From JADYZU01 sp964540965 (GTDB lineage Bacteria; Pseudomonadota; Alphaproteobacteria; Rhodobacterales; Rhodobacteraceae), in the NCBI GenBank assembly GCA_964540965.1, contig CAZIOT010000005.1:1-64000 (forward strand): a stretch of 64,000 nucleotides of DNA, given 5' to 3'. A model generated the notes under the pieces. The model did not search any database. It was not told the DNA's origin and worked only from the letters and a program-made list of their open reading frames with translations. Positions 31,690-41,141 of this stretch are shown here, one piece after another. The position numbers and the translations under genes are program-made. The stretch's first letter is position 1. Each line of letters begins with the position of its first letter.

Positions 31690-33660
31690 ATGATCGTCGA
31701 GCTTGGACATTTCGCGCTGATTCTGGCGGCGCTGATCGCGCTCTTGCAGGCCGTGGTGCCGATGGTGGGGGCGCAGAGGGGCTGGCGCGGCTGGATGGCC
31801 TTTGCCGAACCTGCCGCCACCTCGCAACTGATCCTCGTGGCCTTCAGTTTCGGCGCGCTGACCTGGGCCTTCGTCTCGTCGGATTTCTCGCTCAAGCTGG
31901 TTTACGAGAATTCGCATTCCGCCAAGCCGCTGATCTATCGTATCTCGGGTGTCTGGGGGAACCACGAAGGTTCGATGCTGCTGTGGCAGCTGATCCTGGC
32001 GCTGTTCGGCGCCGCGGCCGCCTGGTTCGGCGGCAACCTGCCCGACAGGCTGCGCGCGCGGGTTCTGGCGGTGCAGGCGCTGATCGGCGTGGCCTTCTAT
32101 GCCTTCATCCTGTTCACCTCGAACCCGTTCCTGCGCCTTGCGGTGCCGCCGCTTGACGGGCGCGATCTCAACCCGCTGTTGCAGGATCCCGGCCTCGCCT
32201 TCCATCCGCCGTTCCTTTACCTCGGCTATGTCGGGCTTTCGATGTCGTTCAGTTTCGCCATCGCCGCCCTGCTGGAGGGGCGGGTCGATGCCGCCTGGGC
32301 GCGCTGGGTGCGGCCCTGGACGCTGGCCGCCTGGATGTTCCTGACCGTCGGCATCGCGCTGGGATCGTGGTGGGCCTATTACGAACTGGGCTGGGGCGGC
32401 TTCTGGTTCTGGGATCCGGTGGAGAATGCCAGCTTCATGCCGTGGCTTTTCGCCGCGGCCCTGCTGCATTCCGCCATCGTCGTGGAAAAGCGCGAGGCGC
32501 TGAAATCCTGGACCATCCTGCTGGCCATCCTCGCCTTCGGCTTCTCGCTCCTGGGCACGTTCATCGTGCGGTCCGGGGTCATAACCTCGGTCCATGCCTT
32601 TGCCAGCGATCCGACGCGCGGGGTGGCGATTCTTGTCGTGCTCGGTTTCTTTGTCGGCGGCGGTCTGACGCTGTTTGCGGCGCGCGCCGGCGCGATGGAG
32701 GCGAAGGGGGTTTTCGGCCTTGTCAGCCGCGAAAGCGCGCTGGTGCTGAACAACATCCTTCTGGCGGTGTCGGCGCTGGTGGTGTTCGTCGGCACCCTCT
32801 GGCCCTTGTTTGCCGAGGTGGTGCTGGGCCGCGTCCTGTCGGTCGGCGCGCCGTTCTTCAACGCTGCCTTCACGCCGTTCATGGTCGTGCTGGCGGTGGT
32901 GCTGCCCCTGGGATCCATGCTGGCGTGGAAACGCGGCGACCTGCGGCGCGCGGTGCGGGCGCTGCTGCCGGCAGCGATCCTTGCCTTTGCCATTGCCGCC
33001 TTGCTGTTCGCGATGGCGACCGGACGCTCGGCCCTTGGGCCGGTGGGGGTGGCGCTGGGCACATGGCTGGTCGCCGGCGCGGTGCTTGACCTGTGGTCGC
33101 GGGCCGGGCGCGGTGCGGTTGCCGCCCGTCTTGGCCGCATGCGGCGCCTGCCGCGGGCCGACTGGGGCAAGGCGGTGGCGCATGGCGGGCTGGGCGTGAC
33201 GGTGATCGGCATCGCCGCGCTTCTGGCCTGGCAGGTCGAGGATATCCGTTCGGTCCCGGTCGGCGGCAGCTTTGATCTGGGCGCCTACACTGTCACGCTC
33301 GAGGGCGTGGAGCGGGTCGAGGGTCCGAACTACATCTCGCAGATGGCGTCGATGACGGTGCGGCGCGGCGACCGCGAGGTGGCGGTCCTGCATCCCGAAA
33401 AGCGCATGTATCCGGTGGCCGCCATGCCGACGACCGAGGCGGCCATCGACAACGGCCTGTTCCGCGACATCTATCTGGTGATCGGCGACCAGCAGGCCGA
33501 TGGAGCCTGGGCGGTGCGGTCCTATGTCAAACCCTTTGCCAACTGGATCTGGGGCGGCGCCGTGCTGATGGCGCTGGGCGGGCTGATCTCGCTGTCGGAC
33601 CGCCGGTTGCGGGTGGCGGCGGGCGCGGCGCGGCGCCCGGCGACGGTGCCGGCGGAATGA
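31690..33660 (+). CDS. ccmF: Cytochrome c heme lyase subunit CcmF
   Basis: Large integral membrane protein of 656 residues that, with CcmH, joins heme from CcmE to apocytochrome c in the periplasm. The tryptophan-rich heme motif is GWGGFWFWDPVENASFMPW (about 234-252). The YRISGVWGNHEGSMLLW segment (about 83-99) is another family hallmark, and I count some fifteen hydrophobic helices. TAAGGGG precedes the ATG. Its stop overlaps ccmH by 4 nt. It is separated from ccmE by the endolysin-holin pair and by two hairpins that may set its expression apart. Confidence 0.96.
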   Translation: MIVELGHFALILAALIALLQAVVPMVGAQRGWRGWMAFAEPAATSQLILVAFSFGALTWAFVSSDFSLKLVYENSHSAKPLIYRISGVWGNHEGSMLLWQLILALFGAAAAWFGGNLPDRLRARVLAVQALIGVAFYAFILFTSNPFLRLAVPPLDGRDLNPLLQDPGLAFHPPFLYLGYVGLSMSFSFAIAALLEGRVDAAWARWVRPWTLAAWMFLTVGIALGSWWAYYELGWGGFWFWDPVENASFMPWLFAAALLHSAIVVEKREALKSWTILLAILAFGFSLLGTFIVRSGVITSVHAFASDPTRGVAILVVLGFFVGGGLTLFAARAGAMEAKGVFGLVSRESALVLNNILLAVSALVVFVGTLWPLFAEVVLGRVLSVGAPFFNAAFTPFMVVLAVVLPLGSMLAWKRGDLRRAVRALLPAAILAFAIAALLFAMATGRSALGPVGVALGTWLVAGAVLDLWSRAGRGAVAARLGRMRRLPRADWGKAVAHGGLGVTVIGIAALLAWQVEDIRSVPVGGSFDLGAYTVTLEGVERVEGPNYISQMASMTVRRGDREVAVLHPEKRMYPVAAMPTTEAAIDNGLFRDIYLVIGDQQADGAWAVRSYVKPFANWIWGGAVLMALGGLISLSDRRLRVAAGAARRPATVPAE

Positions 33661-34106
33661 GGCGGCTGGTCCTTGCCCTGTGCCTGCTGCTGGCCGCGCC
33701 GGCCTTTGCCGTGCAGCCCGACGAAGTGCTGGATGACCCGGTGCTCGAGGCGCGGGCGCGGGCGATCGGTGCGGAACTGCGCTGTCCGGTCTGCCAGAAC
33801 GAAAGCATCGACGAATCGAACGCCGCCATCTCGCGCGAATTGCGCATCCTGGTCCGCGAACGGCTGACCGCGGGCGACACCGACGCGCAGATCATCGACT
33901 ATATCGTTGCCCGCTATGGCGAATTCGTCCTGCTGAACCCGCCGGCGGCGGGGATCAACCTGGTGCTGTGGATCGCCGGGCCGGCGATGCTGGTTGCCGC
34001 GGGTGCCATTGGCTGGGCGACGATCCGCCGCCGCGCCACGGCCCCCGGACCCGAGGCCCTGACCGAGGCAGAGCGCGCCCGGCTGGACGAAATCCTCAAG
34101 TCCTGA
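33657..34106 (+). CDS. ccmH: Cytochrome c maturation protein CcmH (CycL)
   Basis: Periplasmic thioredoxin-like reductant of apocytochrome c, 149 residues. Signal sequence RRLVLALCLLLAAPAFA, then the redox pair C43 and C46 in RCPVCQNESID. A C-terminal membrane helix (INLVLWIAGPAMLVAAGAIG, about 98-117) anchors it. It overlaps ccmF by ATGA, so the two are translationally coupled. This is the short CcmH without the TPR part called CcmI, which is not in the window. Confidence 0.95.
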   Translation: MRRLVLALCLLLAAPAFAVQPDEVLDDPVLEARARAIGAELRCPVCQNESIDESNAAISRELRILVRERLTAGDTDAQIIDYIVARYGEFVLLNPPAAGINLVLWIAGPAMLVAAGAIGWATIRRRATAPGPEALTEAERARLDEILKS

Positions 34107-34168
34107 CGCGCCGTCGCGCTTTCCCCCGTGGGCCGCGCCGCTAGGGTGGCGCCAAAGCGGAGGATGGC

Positions 34169-34936
34169 ATGACCTACACGACACTCGACCTGACCACGGC
34201 CGGCGGCATCGACATCATCACCCTGAACCGGCCCGAGGTGATGAACGCCCTGAATGCGGCGATGCGGGCCGAGATCGCCGCCGCCATCCGCGCCAGCACC
34301 GCCCGCGCGGTGGTGCTGACCGGCGCCGGGCGCGGTTTCTGCTCGGGGCAGGATCTGGGCGATGCCGATGCGGCCAATGTCGACATCGAGGGCACGCTCA
34401 ACCGCGAATATGTGCCGATGCTGCGGGCGATCCGCGACTGCCCGGTGCCGGTGATCGCCGCAGTCAACGGTCCGGCGGCGGGGGCGGGGGCCAATCTGGC
34501 GCTGATGTGCGACGTCGTCATCGCGTCCGAGACGGCAAGCTTTGCCCAGACCTTCCTGCGCATCGGCCTGATCCCCGATGCCGGCGGCACCTGGACGCTG
34601 CCGCGGCAGATCGGCACGGCGCGGGCGATGGGCGCCATGCTGTTTGCCGAACCGGTCACCGCGCGTCAGGCCGCCGACTGGGGCATGATCTGGGAGGCGG
34701 TGCCGGCCGAGGCCTTCGACGCCCGCTGGCGGGCGCGGGCCGCCGCTGTCGCGGCGGCTCCGGCCCAGGCGGTCCGCGCGCTGAAGCGCGCTTTGGCCGC
34801 GGCTCCGGGCAACGACCTGGACGCGCAGCTGCGGCTGGAAGCGCAGTTGCAGGGCGCCTGTGGCGCCAGCCCGGATTTTGCCGAAGGCGTCGCAGCCTTT
34901 CGTGAAAAGCGGGCGCCGCGCTTCAACCGCGGCTGA
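34169..34936 (+). CDS. Enoyl-CoA hydratase/isomerase family protein, PaaG-like
   Basis: Crotonase-fold enzyme of 255 residues. The oxyanion-hole segments are GRGFCSGQDLGDAD (about 53-66) and NGPAAGAGANLALMCDVVIA (about 99-118). An aspartate in IGLIPDAGGTWTLPRQ (about 132-147), rather than the hydratase glutamate, is typical of isomerases such as PaaG (epoxyphenylacetyl-CoA isomerase). No other phenylacetate genes are nearby, so I leave the symbol empty. It starts 62 bp after ccmH and its stop overlaps the convergent DUF2087 gene by 14 nt. Confidence 0.85.
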   Translation: MTYTTLDLTTAGGIDIITLNRPEVMNALNAAMRAEIAAAIRASTARAVVLTGAGRGFCSGQDLGDADAANVDIEGTLNREYVPMLRAIRDCPVPVIAAVNGPAAGAGANLALMCDVVIASETASFAQTFLRIGLIPDAGGTWTLPRQIGTARAMGAMLFAEPVTARQAADWGMIWEAVPAEAFDARWRARAAAVAAAPAQAVRALKRALAAAPGNDLDAQLRLEAQLQGACGASPDFAEGVAAFREKRAPRFNRG

Positions 34937-35456
34937 GGGCGCGGATCAGCATCAGCGCCTCGGGCGGCGGCGCGCGTTCGATGCGGCGATAGACGCGACC
35001 GTCGGCGGTGCGTTCGACAAGCCGGTGATCGATCAGCGACCGGCGCAGCAGCACATGGTCGCCAAAGCTGTGGCCGTCCTTCAGCACCGCGTTCACCTGC
35101 GGTTCGGTCATCGCGGCACCCGCGGGCAGCCGCGCCCAGAACGGCCACAGGCACAGGGCCTGCAGCGCCGTCTGGCCGGGCCAATGCCGCATCCGGCCCT
35201 CGGCATCGAAGACATGCCGCGCGCGTTCAAGGCGCCGGATCGCGGCGGCATCGGGGGCCGGGGCGGCAGGTGCGGGCGCCTGCAGGGCGCGCAGATGCTG
35301 CCAGTTGCGATAGCCGGCGGCGGCCGCGAGATGGCCCAGCATCTCCTGATGGCCGGGGGCCCGGTCAGCGGGGGCCCGGTCGGCAAGGCGGGCGCGCAAG
35401 GCGCGGGCAAAGTCGGAAAGATCGGGAATCGTGAGGGAAACCGCTTCGCGGGTCAT
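34923..35456 (-). CDS. DUF2087 domain protein
   Basis: Protein of 177 residues. The C-terminal half matches DUF2087: FDAEGRMRHWPGQTALQALC and TEPQVNAVLKDGHSFGDHVL then LRRSLIDHRLVERTADGRVYRR, a small winged-helix-like module. The N-terminal half (QEMLGHLAAAAGYRNWQHLR) looks like the helical glyoxalase-superfamily-associated segment often seen with it. Start ATG 35456 (MTREAVSLTI); an ATG at 35465 is possible. Members occur alone or fused to ArsR-type regulators; function unknown. It is the last gene of the reverse run from gltX. Confidence 0.8.
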   Translation of the reverse strand: MTREAVSLTIPDLSDFARALRARLADRAPADRAPGHQEMLGHLAAAAGYRNWQHLRALQAPAPAAPAPDAAAIRRLERARHVFDAEGRMRHWPGQTALQALCLWPFWARLPAGAAMTEPQVNAVLKDGHSFGDHVLLRRSLIDHRLVERTADGRVYRRIERAPPPEALMLIRALSRG

Positions 35457-35597
35457 GGGGCGCATCCTGTCAGGCACCTTGCCCCGGGGGGTATCGGTGG
35501 CCGCCCTTGCCGATCGGCGCCGGGATGGCGTCAACGGAACCGTCGCAGGTTCAGCGGATTGGCGGCGCCTGGGTGAACTGCGGACCCTTGCCGTGAC

Positions 35598-36122
35598 TTA
35601 GCCCGGAACGGCCGGCCGGTCCAGTCGCAGATAGACCGAATCCGACCATTCACCCTGGATGCAGAAGGTGCGCGACGCGCGGTGCGTCTCGCGAAAGCCC
35701 AGCTTTTGCAGCGCGCGGACCGAACCTGCATTGCGCGGATCCACATCGGCGAAAAGGTGGTCGGCCTCTGTCGTGGCCCAGATGTGGGCGATGATCGCCG
35801 CCATCGCCTCGGTCGCGAGGCCCTGTCCCCAATGGTCGCGATGCAGGATGAAGCCGACCTCGGGCAGGTTGTGCGCACCGGCCTTGCCGATGACGCGACC
35901 GTCCAGTTCGATCACCCTTTCGCGGCCCGAACCGGCGCGGGCGATCATGCGGTCCAGCCATTCCGCCGTCACCGCCCGACTGTCATGCGGCGCGGTGGAC
36001 CAGTGGCGCATCGTCACCGGGTCGGACAGAATCTGCCAGAACGCCTCGAGATCGCCGGCGCCGGCCGACCGGAGGGTCAGCCGCGCCGTGCGGATCGGCT
36101 CAACGCCGGTCGATGGGAACAT
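35598..36122 (-). CDS. GNAT family N-acetyltransferase
   Basis: Acetyl-CoA-dependent transferase of the RimJ/RimL-like GNAT subfamily, 174 residues. It begins with the ERL-type strand IRTARLTLRSAGAGDLEAFW. The acetyl-CoA pyrophosphate loop is HWGQGLATEAMAAIIAH (about 96-112), followed by NAGSVRALQKLGFRE, the usual final helix and strand. The acceptor is unknown: ribosomal protein, antibiotic or small amine are all possible. Its start overlaps the gltA stop region by 23 nt, so it is probably translated from the gltA transcript. Confidence 0.9.
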   Translation of the reverse strand: MFPSTGVEPIRTARLTLRSAGAGDLEAFWQILSDPVTMRHWSTAPHDSRAVTAEWLDRMIARAGSGRERVIELDGRVIGKAGAHNLPEVGFILHRDHWGQGLATEAMAAIIAHIWATTEADHLFADVDPRNAGSVRALQKLGFRETHRASRTFCIQGEWSDSVYLRLDRPAVPG

Positions 36123-37392
36123 AGTCCCGCACGTCTTCGCCGAGGTAAAGCTGGCGCGGACGGCCGATCTTCAGTTGCGGATCGGCAAGCTGTTCCTTCC
36201 ACTGCGAAATCCAGCCGACGGTGCGCGCCAGCGCGAAGATCGGCGTGAACATCGAGGTCGGGAAACCGATCGCCTCGAGAATGATGCCCGAATAGAAATC
36301 GACATTCGGGTAGAGTTTTTTCGAGATGAAATACTCATCCTCGAGTGCGATCTTCTCAAGCTCCTTGGCGACCTGCAGAAGCGGGTTGTTGTGGACGCCG
36401 AGAAGTTCCAGCACTTCGTCCGCCGACTGCTTCATCACCTTGGCCCGCGGGTCGAAATTCTTGTAGACGCGGTGACCGAAGCCCATCAGGCGGAAGCCGG
36501 AATTCTTGTCCTTGGCCTTGGCGACGAATTCGGGAATCCGGTCGACGGTGCCGATCTCGCGCAGCATTTCCAGCGCCGCCTGGTTGGCGCCGCCATGCGC
36601 CGGCCCCCAGAGGCAGGCGATGCCGGCGGCGATGCAGGCAAAGGGATTGGCGCCCGAGGACGAGGCCAGCCGCACGGTCGAGGTCGAGGCGTTCTGTTCG
36701 TGGTCGGCATGGAGGGTAAAGATGCGGTCCATGGCGCGGGCAAGGACCGGATCGACGTGATAGGGCTCGGACGGGACCGAAAAGCACATGTGCAGGAAAT
36801 TCGCCGCATAGCTCAGGTCGTTGCGCGGATAGACGAAGGGCTGGCCGATGGAATACTTGTAGGCCATCGCCGCGATGGTCGGCATCTTGGCGATCAGGCG
36901 ATGCGCCGCGATCTCGCGCTGCTTGGCGTCGTTCACATCGGTCGAGTCGTGGTAGAAGGCGGACATCGCGCCGACGATGCCGACCATGGTCGCCATCGGA
37001 TGGCTGTCGCGGCGGAACCCGCGGAAGAAATAGTGCATCTGTTCGTGGATCATCGTGTGCCGGGTGATGAGCCGTTCGAACGCATCAAGCTCTGCCGCGG
37101 CGGGCAGGTGGCCGTAAAGCAGCAGGTAGCAGACTTCGAGGTAGTGCGACTGCGCGGCCAGCTGGTCGATCGGATAGCCGCGATGGGTCAGCACGCCTTC
37201 GTCGCCGTCGATGAAGGTGATCGTCGAATCGCAGGCCGCCGTCGAGGTAAAGCCGGGGTCATAGGTGAACACGCCGGCCTGGCCGTAAAGCTTGCGGATG
37301 TCGATCACATCCGGCCCCGAGGTCGGGCTCAGGATCGGCAGGTCATAGCTTTTGCCGTCGATGGTCAGGGTCGCGGTCTTGCTCTCGGCCAT
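36100..37392 (-). CDS. gltA: Citrate synthase
   Basis: Condenses acetyl-CoA and oxaloacetate at entry to the TCA cycle, 430 residues, the hexameric NADH-sensitive (type II) length. Catalytic regions: a conserved histidine in the NASTSTVRLASSSGANPFAC neighbourhood, MGFGHRVYKNFDPRAKVMK with the oxaloacetate histidine, and the Asp near YSGIILEAIGFP. The N-terminal small beta part (TATLTIDGKSYDLPIL) belongs to this type. It lies 95 bp downstream of gltX on the same strand and is followed by an overlapping GNAT gene. Confidence 0.97.
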   Translation of the reverse strand: MAESKTATLTIDGKSYDLPILSPTSGPDVIDIRKLYGQAGVFTYDPGFTSTAACDSTITFIDGDEGVLTHRGYPIDQLAAQSHYLEVCYLLLYGHLPAAAELDAFERLITRHTMIHEQMHYFFRGFRRDSHPMATMVGIVGAMSAFYHDSTDVNDAKQREIAAHRLIAKMPTIAAMAYKYSIGQPFVYPRNDLSYAANFLHMCFSVPSEPYHVDPVLARAMDRIFTLHADHEQNASTSTVRLASSSGANPFACIAAGIACLWGPAHGGANQAALEMLREIGTVDRIPEFVAKAKDKNSGFRLMGFGHRVYKNFDPRAKVMKQSADEVLELLGVHNNPLLQVAKELEKIALEDEYFISKKLYPNVDFYSGIILEAIGFPTSMFTPIFALARTVGWISQWKEQLADPQLKIGRPRQLYLGEDVRDYVPIDRR

Positions 37393-37487
37393 TATGGTCC
37401 CCTTGTCGGTCGCGCGCGGGTGTGGCTGACGCCCGCCGGCTGTCTTACGCCATCACTGCGCTAGCACGCAGGAATGACCAAATCATT

Positions 37488-38909
37488 TCACTGGGCCGCA
37501 TCCCCGAGCCGGGCGAGTGTTTCGTCGCGCCCAAGGACGAGCATCATGTCGAACACGCTGGGCGACACCGTCCGCCCGGCCAATGCCGCGCGCAGGGGAC
37601 CGGCAAGTTTGCCCAATTTCGTCCCCTTCGACTCGGCCACCGCGGAAACCGTCTGCTCCAGCGCCTCTCTTGTCCAGCTAACATTTCGCAACTGCGGCGT
37701 CAATTCCGTCAGTATACCACGGGATACCGGATCAAGCGATTTCGCCGCGGCCTCGTCAGGAACGACCGGGCGCGAGGTCAGGATAAAGTGAGCCTTGTCA
37801 ATGAGTTCAGGAAAGGTCTTGGACCGCTCCTTGAGGCTTGGCATGGCGCGGAGCAAGCCGTCAGTCTGCGCCTTGGTCAGGGGGTTGGCCCCCGTTACTG
37901 CCAGAAAAGCGGTCAGTTCATGCAGCAGCGCAGCATCGTCCGAGGCGGCGATATGCAGCCCGCAGAGATGCTCCAGTTTTTTCAGGTCGAACCGCGCCGG
38001 GCTGCGGCCGATGCCCTCAAGGTCGAAAAGCGCCCGCGCTTCGGCGTCGGTCATGTATTCGACATCGCCATGGCTCCAGCCCAGCCGGGTCAGATAGTTG
38101 CGCATCCCCGCGGCGGGATAGCCCATCGCCTGGTATTCGGCGGCGCCGGTGGCGCCGTGACGCTTGGACAGCTTCTTGCCGTCGGGGCCGAAGATCAGCG
38201 GCACATGCGCCATCACCGGCACGTCCCAGCCCATGGCGTCATAGATCATCTTCTGGCGGAAGGCGTTGGTCAGGTGGTCGTCGCCGCGGATGATATGGGT
38301 GACGCCCATGTCGTGATCGTCCACCACAACGGCAAGCATGTAGACCGGCGTTCCGTCCGACCGCAGCATCACCATGTCGTCCATCTGGTCGTTGCCGATG
38401 GTGACATCGCCCTGAACGGCGTCATGGATGGTCTGTGCGCCCTCTTGCGGGGCCTTGATGCGGATCACATGGGGCAGGTCGGGATGGTCGCTTTCGGCCA
38501 CGTCGCGCCAGGGGCTGCGGAACAGGGTCGAGCGGCCTTCGGCGCGCGCGGCCTCGCGGAAGGCCTCGATTTCCTCTTGCGTCGAAAAGCACTTGTAGGC
38601 CTTGCCGGCGGCCAGCATGGCGCGGGCGACCTCGGCATGGCGGGGGGCGCGGTCGAACTGGCTGATCGGCTCGCCGTCCCAGTCAAGGCCAAGCCAGGTC
38701 AGCCCGTCAAGGATCGCGTGCCGGTTCTCGGGCGTGGAGCGGGCGCGGTCGGTATCCTCGATCCGCAAAAGGAAGGTGCCGCCGCGGCCGCGGGCGAAAA
38801 GCCAGTTGAACAGGGCAGTCCGCGCGCCACCGATATGCAGCGCGCCGGTGGGCGAGGGGGCAAAGCGGGTGACGACGGGCCTTGACTCGACGGGGCGGGG
38901 TTCGGTCAT
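37488..38909 (-). CDS. gltX: Glutamyl-tRNA synthetase
   Basis: Charges tRNA-Glu, 473 residues. The class I signatures are present: HIGH-type FAPSPTGALHIGGARTALFN (about 16-35) and KMSKS-type DGKKLSKRHGA (about 248-258). The C-terminal anticodon-binding helical domain is complete. Alphaproteobacteria often have two GltX copies, one of which can charge tRNA-Gln; which copy this is cannot be told here. It is divergent from comEC across 90 bp and heads the gltX-gltA run. Confidence 0.95.
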   Translation of the reverse strand: MTEPRPVESRPVVTRFAPSPTGALHIGGARTALFNWLFARGRGGTFLLRIEDTDRARSTPENRHAILDGLTWLGLDWDGEPISQFDRAPRHAEVARAMLAAGKAYKCFSTQEEIEAFREAARAEGRSTLFRSPWRDVAESDHPDLPHVIRIKAPQEGAQTIHDAVQGDVTIGNDQMDDMVMLRSDGTPVYMLAVVVDDHDMGVTHIIRGDDHLTNAFRQKMIYDAMGWDVPVMAHVPLIFGPDGKKLSKRHGATGAAEYQAMGYPAAGMRNYLTRLGWSHGDVEYMTDAEARALFDLEGIGRSPARFDLKKLEHLCGLHIAASDDAALLHELTAFLAVTGANPLTKAQTDGLLRAMPSLKERSKTFPELIDKAHFILTSRPVVPDEAAAKSLDPVSRGILTELTPQLRNVSWTREALEQTVSAVAESKGTKLGKLAGPLRAALAGRTVSPSVFDMMLVLGRDETLARLGDAAQ

Positions 38910-38999
38910 CGGATTAACCTTTCGCTAACCTTGCGCTGGCAGGATCGGCCGGGCAGGGGTCATACCGGCCCCAGTAGCCTTGGCGCGGGGGCGGGACAA

Positions 39000-41105
39000 G
39001 TGCAGCAGGCGATTGCGGTCAGGCCGGGGCGCGGCGCGGCGCTGCTGCGCTGGCCGGGCGCGCGGCTGCTGGCGCAACGCGGCCACCTGTTCCCATGGGT
39101 GCCGGTGGCCTTTGGCCTTGGCATCGGCCTTTATTTCCTGCTGCGGCAGGAACCTGACCTGAGGGCGCTGTTGCTGGTTGCCCTCGGCACCGTCGCCGCG
39201 CTGGCCGTGATCCGGCCCTTGGGCGCGGCCTGGGGGCCGCTGGCCCTTGCCGTGGCGCTGGCGGGCGCGGGGTTCCTTTCCGCCGCGGCGCGGACGCATT
39301 GGGTCGCGGCGCCGGTGCTCGATTTCCGCTATTACGGCCCGGTCGAGGGCCGCATCGTCGACGTCGACCGCTCGGCTTCGGATGCCGTGCGGCTGACGCT
39401 TGACCGGGTCGTGCTGGACATGGCGCCCGGGCGCACGCCGGCGCGGGTCCGCGTCAGCCTGCAGGGCGACCAGCGCTGGCTTGATCCGGTGCCGGGGTCG
39501 GTGGTGATCCTGACTGCGCATCTGACCGGGCCGAACGGGCCGGTCAGCCCCGGCGATTTCGATTTCCGCCGGTCGGCCTGGTTCGACCGGCTGGGCGCGG
39601 TCGGCTACAGCGCGACGCCCGTTCTGCTGCTGCGCCGGGCCGAGGACGGGGCCGGCCTCTGGGTTGCCGAGACCCGGGTGCGGCTGGCCCGCGCCATCCG
39701 GGCGCTGGTGCCGGGCGATGCCGGCGGGCTGGCAGCGGCGGTGATGACCGGCGACCGGTCGGGCCTGTCGGTGCCGGCCTCGGATGCGATGCGCGACGCC
39801 AACCTTTACCACATCGTGTCGATTTCCGGCATGCACATGGGCATGCTGACCGCCATCGTCTTTGGCCTGATCCGCAGCCTGGTGGCGCTGGTGCCGCCGC
39901 TGGCGCTGCGGCTGCCGGGCAAGAAGATCGCGGCGCTGGTCGCGCTGCCGGTCGCGGCCTTCTACCTGGCCCTCGCCGGGCGCGACGTGGCCACGGAACG
40001 CGCCTTCGTCATGGTCGCGGTGATGTTGGGCGCGGTCCTGCTCGACCGGCAGGCTTTGTCGCTGCGCTCGGTGGCGATGGCGGCGCTGGTGGTGCTGGTC
40101 CTGCGGCCCGAATCGGTGCTGAACCCGGGTTTCCAGATGTCCTTTGCCGCGGTGGTCGCCCTGATCGTCGCCTTCCAGGGGCTGAAGCGGTTGCCCTTGC
40201 ACGAAGGGCGCTGGCGCTGGCTGGCGCCGGCGCTGTTGCTTCTCTTCTCGTCGCTGGTGGCGGGGCTGGCGACGGCGCCCTTTGCCGCGGCGCATTTCAA
40301 CCGCATCGCGCATTACGGACTCGTCGCCAACCTGCTGGCGGTGCCGGTCATGGGCTTTGTCGTGATGCCGGGCGCGGTGCTTCTGGCGATCCTGGGCCCG
40401 TTCGGGGTGACCGAACCGGCCCGCAGCCTGATCGACCTTGGCTGCCGCTGGGTGCTGTGGGTTTCGGACCAAGTGGCGGCAACGCAAGGAGCTGTGATGG
40501 CGGTGGCGGCGCCGCCTTCGGCCGTGGTGCCGCTGATGACGCTGGGGGCGCTTTTCGCGATGCTGTGGCAGGGGCGCGGCCGCTGGATGGGGCTGGCGGC
40601 GGTCGCGGTGGCCTTGGTCCTCTGGGCGCAGACGCGGCCGCCCGACCTGCTCGTCGCGGCCTCGGGGGGGATCGCCGCCGTGGCGACGGCCGACGGCCTG
40701 GGCCTGAGCCGGGCCGAGGGCGAGGCCTTTACCGCCGACAACTGGATCGAGAATGCCGGCCTGACGCTAAGCCAGAGCGACGCCGCCCGCGGCTGGACGG
40801 CGGCCGGCGCCGTGGCGCGGGCCGAGATCGCCGGGCTACGCGTGACGCTTGCCCGCGGCAAGACCGGCCTTGCCGCGATCAGCGGCTGCGACGGCGCCGC
40901 GATCCTGATCGCGACGGAAGAGGTCGAGGAACCGCGCCCCTGCCTTGTCCTTGACGCCTCTCGCCTGCGCACCACCGGCGCCGTCGCCGCCTGGGCCGAG
41001 GCGGGCGGCCTGAGCCTGGTGACCGCGGCGGAGATCGCCGGGGTAAGACCATGGACAGGGGCAAACGAGCCCGAGGCTTTGCCGATGCTGGCTGGCGGCG
41101 GGTGA
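39000..41105 (+). CDS. comEC: ComEC/Rec2 family DNA uptake channel
   Basis: Inner-membrane channel for single-stranded DNA import, 701 residues from GTG 39000, which has GGGAC upstream. A TTG 69 nt earlier is in frame but less likely. Order: N-terminal helices, a soluble OB-like DUF4131 part (about 100-200), then the competence channel with DANLYHIVSISGMHMGMLTA (about 262-281) and several helices. The C-terminal region (about 560-701) is short and I see no HxHxDH zinc motif, so the metallo-beta-lactamase domain of Bacillus ComEC is lacking or degenerate. In Rhodobacter capsulatus ComEC is needed to take up gene-transfer-agent DNA. It is convergent with lexA. Confidence 0.9.
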   Translation: MQQAIAVRPGRGAALLRWPGARLLAQRGHLFPWVPVAFGLGIGLYFLLRQEPDLRALLLVALGTVAALAVIRPLGAAWGPLALAVALAGAGFLSAAARTHWVAAPVLDFRYYGPVEGRIVDVDRSASDAVRLTLDRVVLDMAPGRTPARVRVSLQGDQRWLDPVPGSVVILTAHLTGPNGPVSPGDFDFRRSAWFDRLGAVGYSATPVLLLRRAEDGAGLWVAETRVRLARAIRALVPGDAGGLAAAVMTGDRSGLSVPASDAMRDANLYHIVSISGMHMGMLTAIVFGLIRSLVALVPPLALRLPGKKIAALVALPVAAFYLALAGRDVATERAFVMVAVMLGAVLLDRQALSLRSVAMAALVVLVLRPESVLNPGFQMSFAAVVALIVAFQGLKRLPLHEGRWRWLAPALLLLFSSLVAGLATAPFAAAHFNRIAHYGLVANLLAVPVMGFVVMPGAVLLAILGPFGVTEPARSLIDLGCRWVLWVSDQVAATQGAVMAVAAPPSAVVPLMTLGALFAMLWQGRGRWMGLAAVAVALVLWAQTRPPDLLVAASGGIAAVATADGLGLSRAEGEAFTADNWIENAGLTLSQSDAARGWTAAGAVARAEIAGLRVTLARGKTGLAAISGCDGAAILIATEEVEEPRPCLVLDASRLRTTGAVAAWAEAGGLSLVTAAEIAGVRPWTGANEPEALPMLAGGG

Positions 41106-41141
41106 CGGGGGAATGTGTCGCCGCGCCGCCCGGATCGGCGG

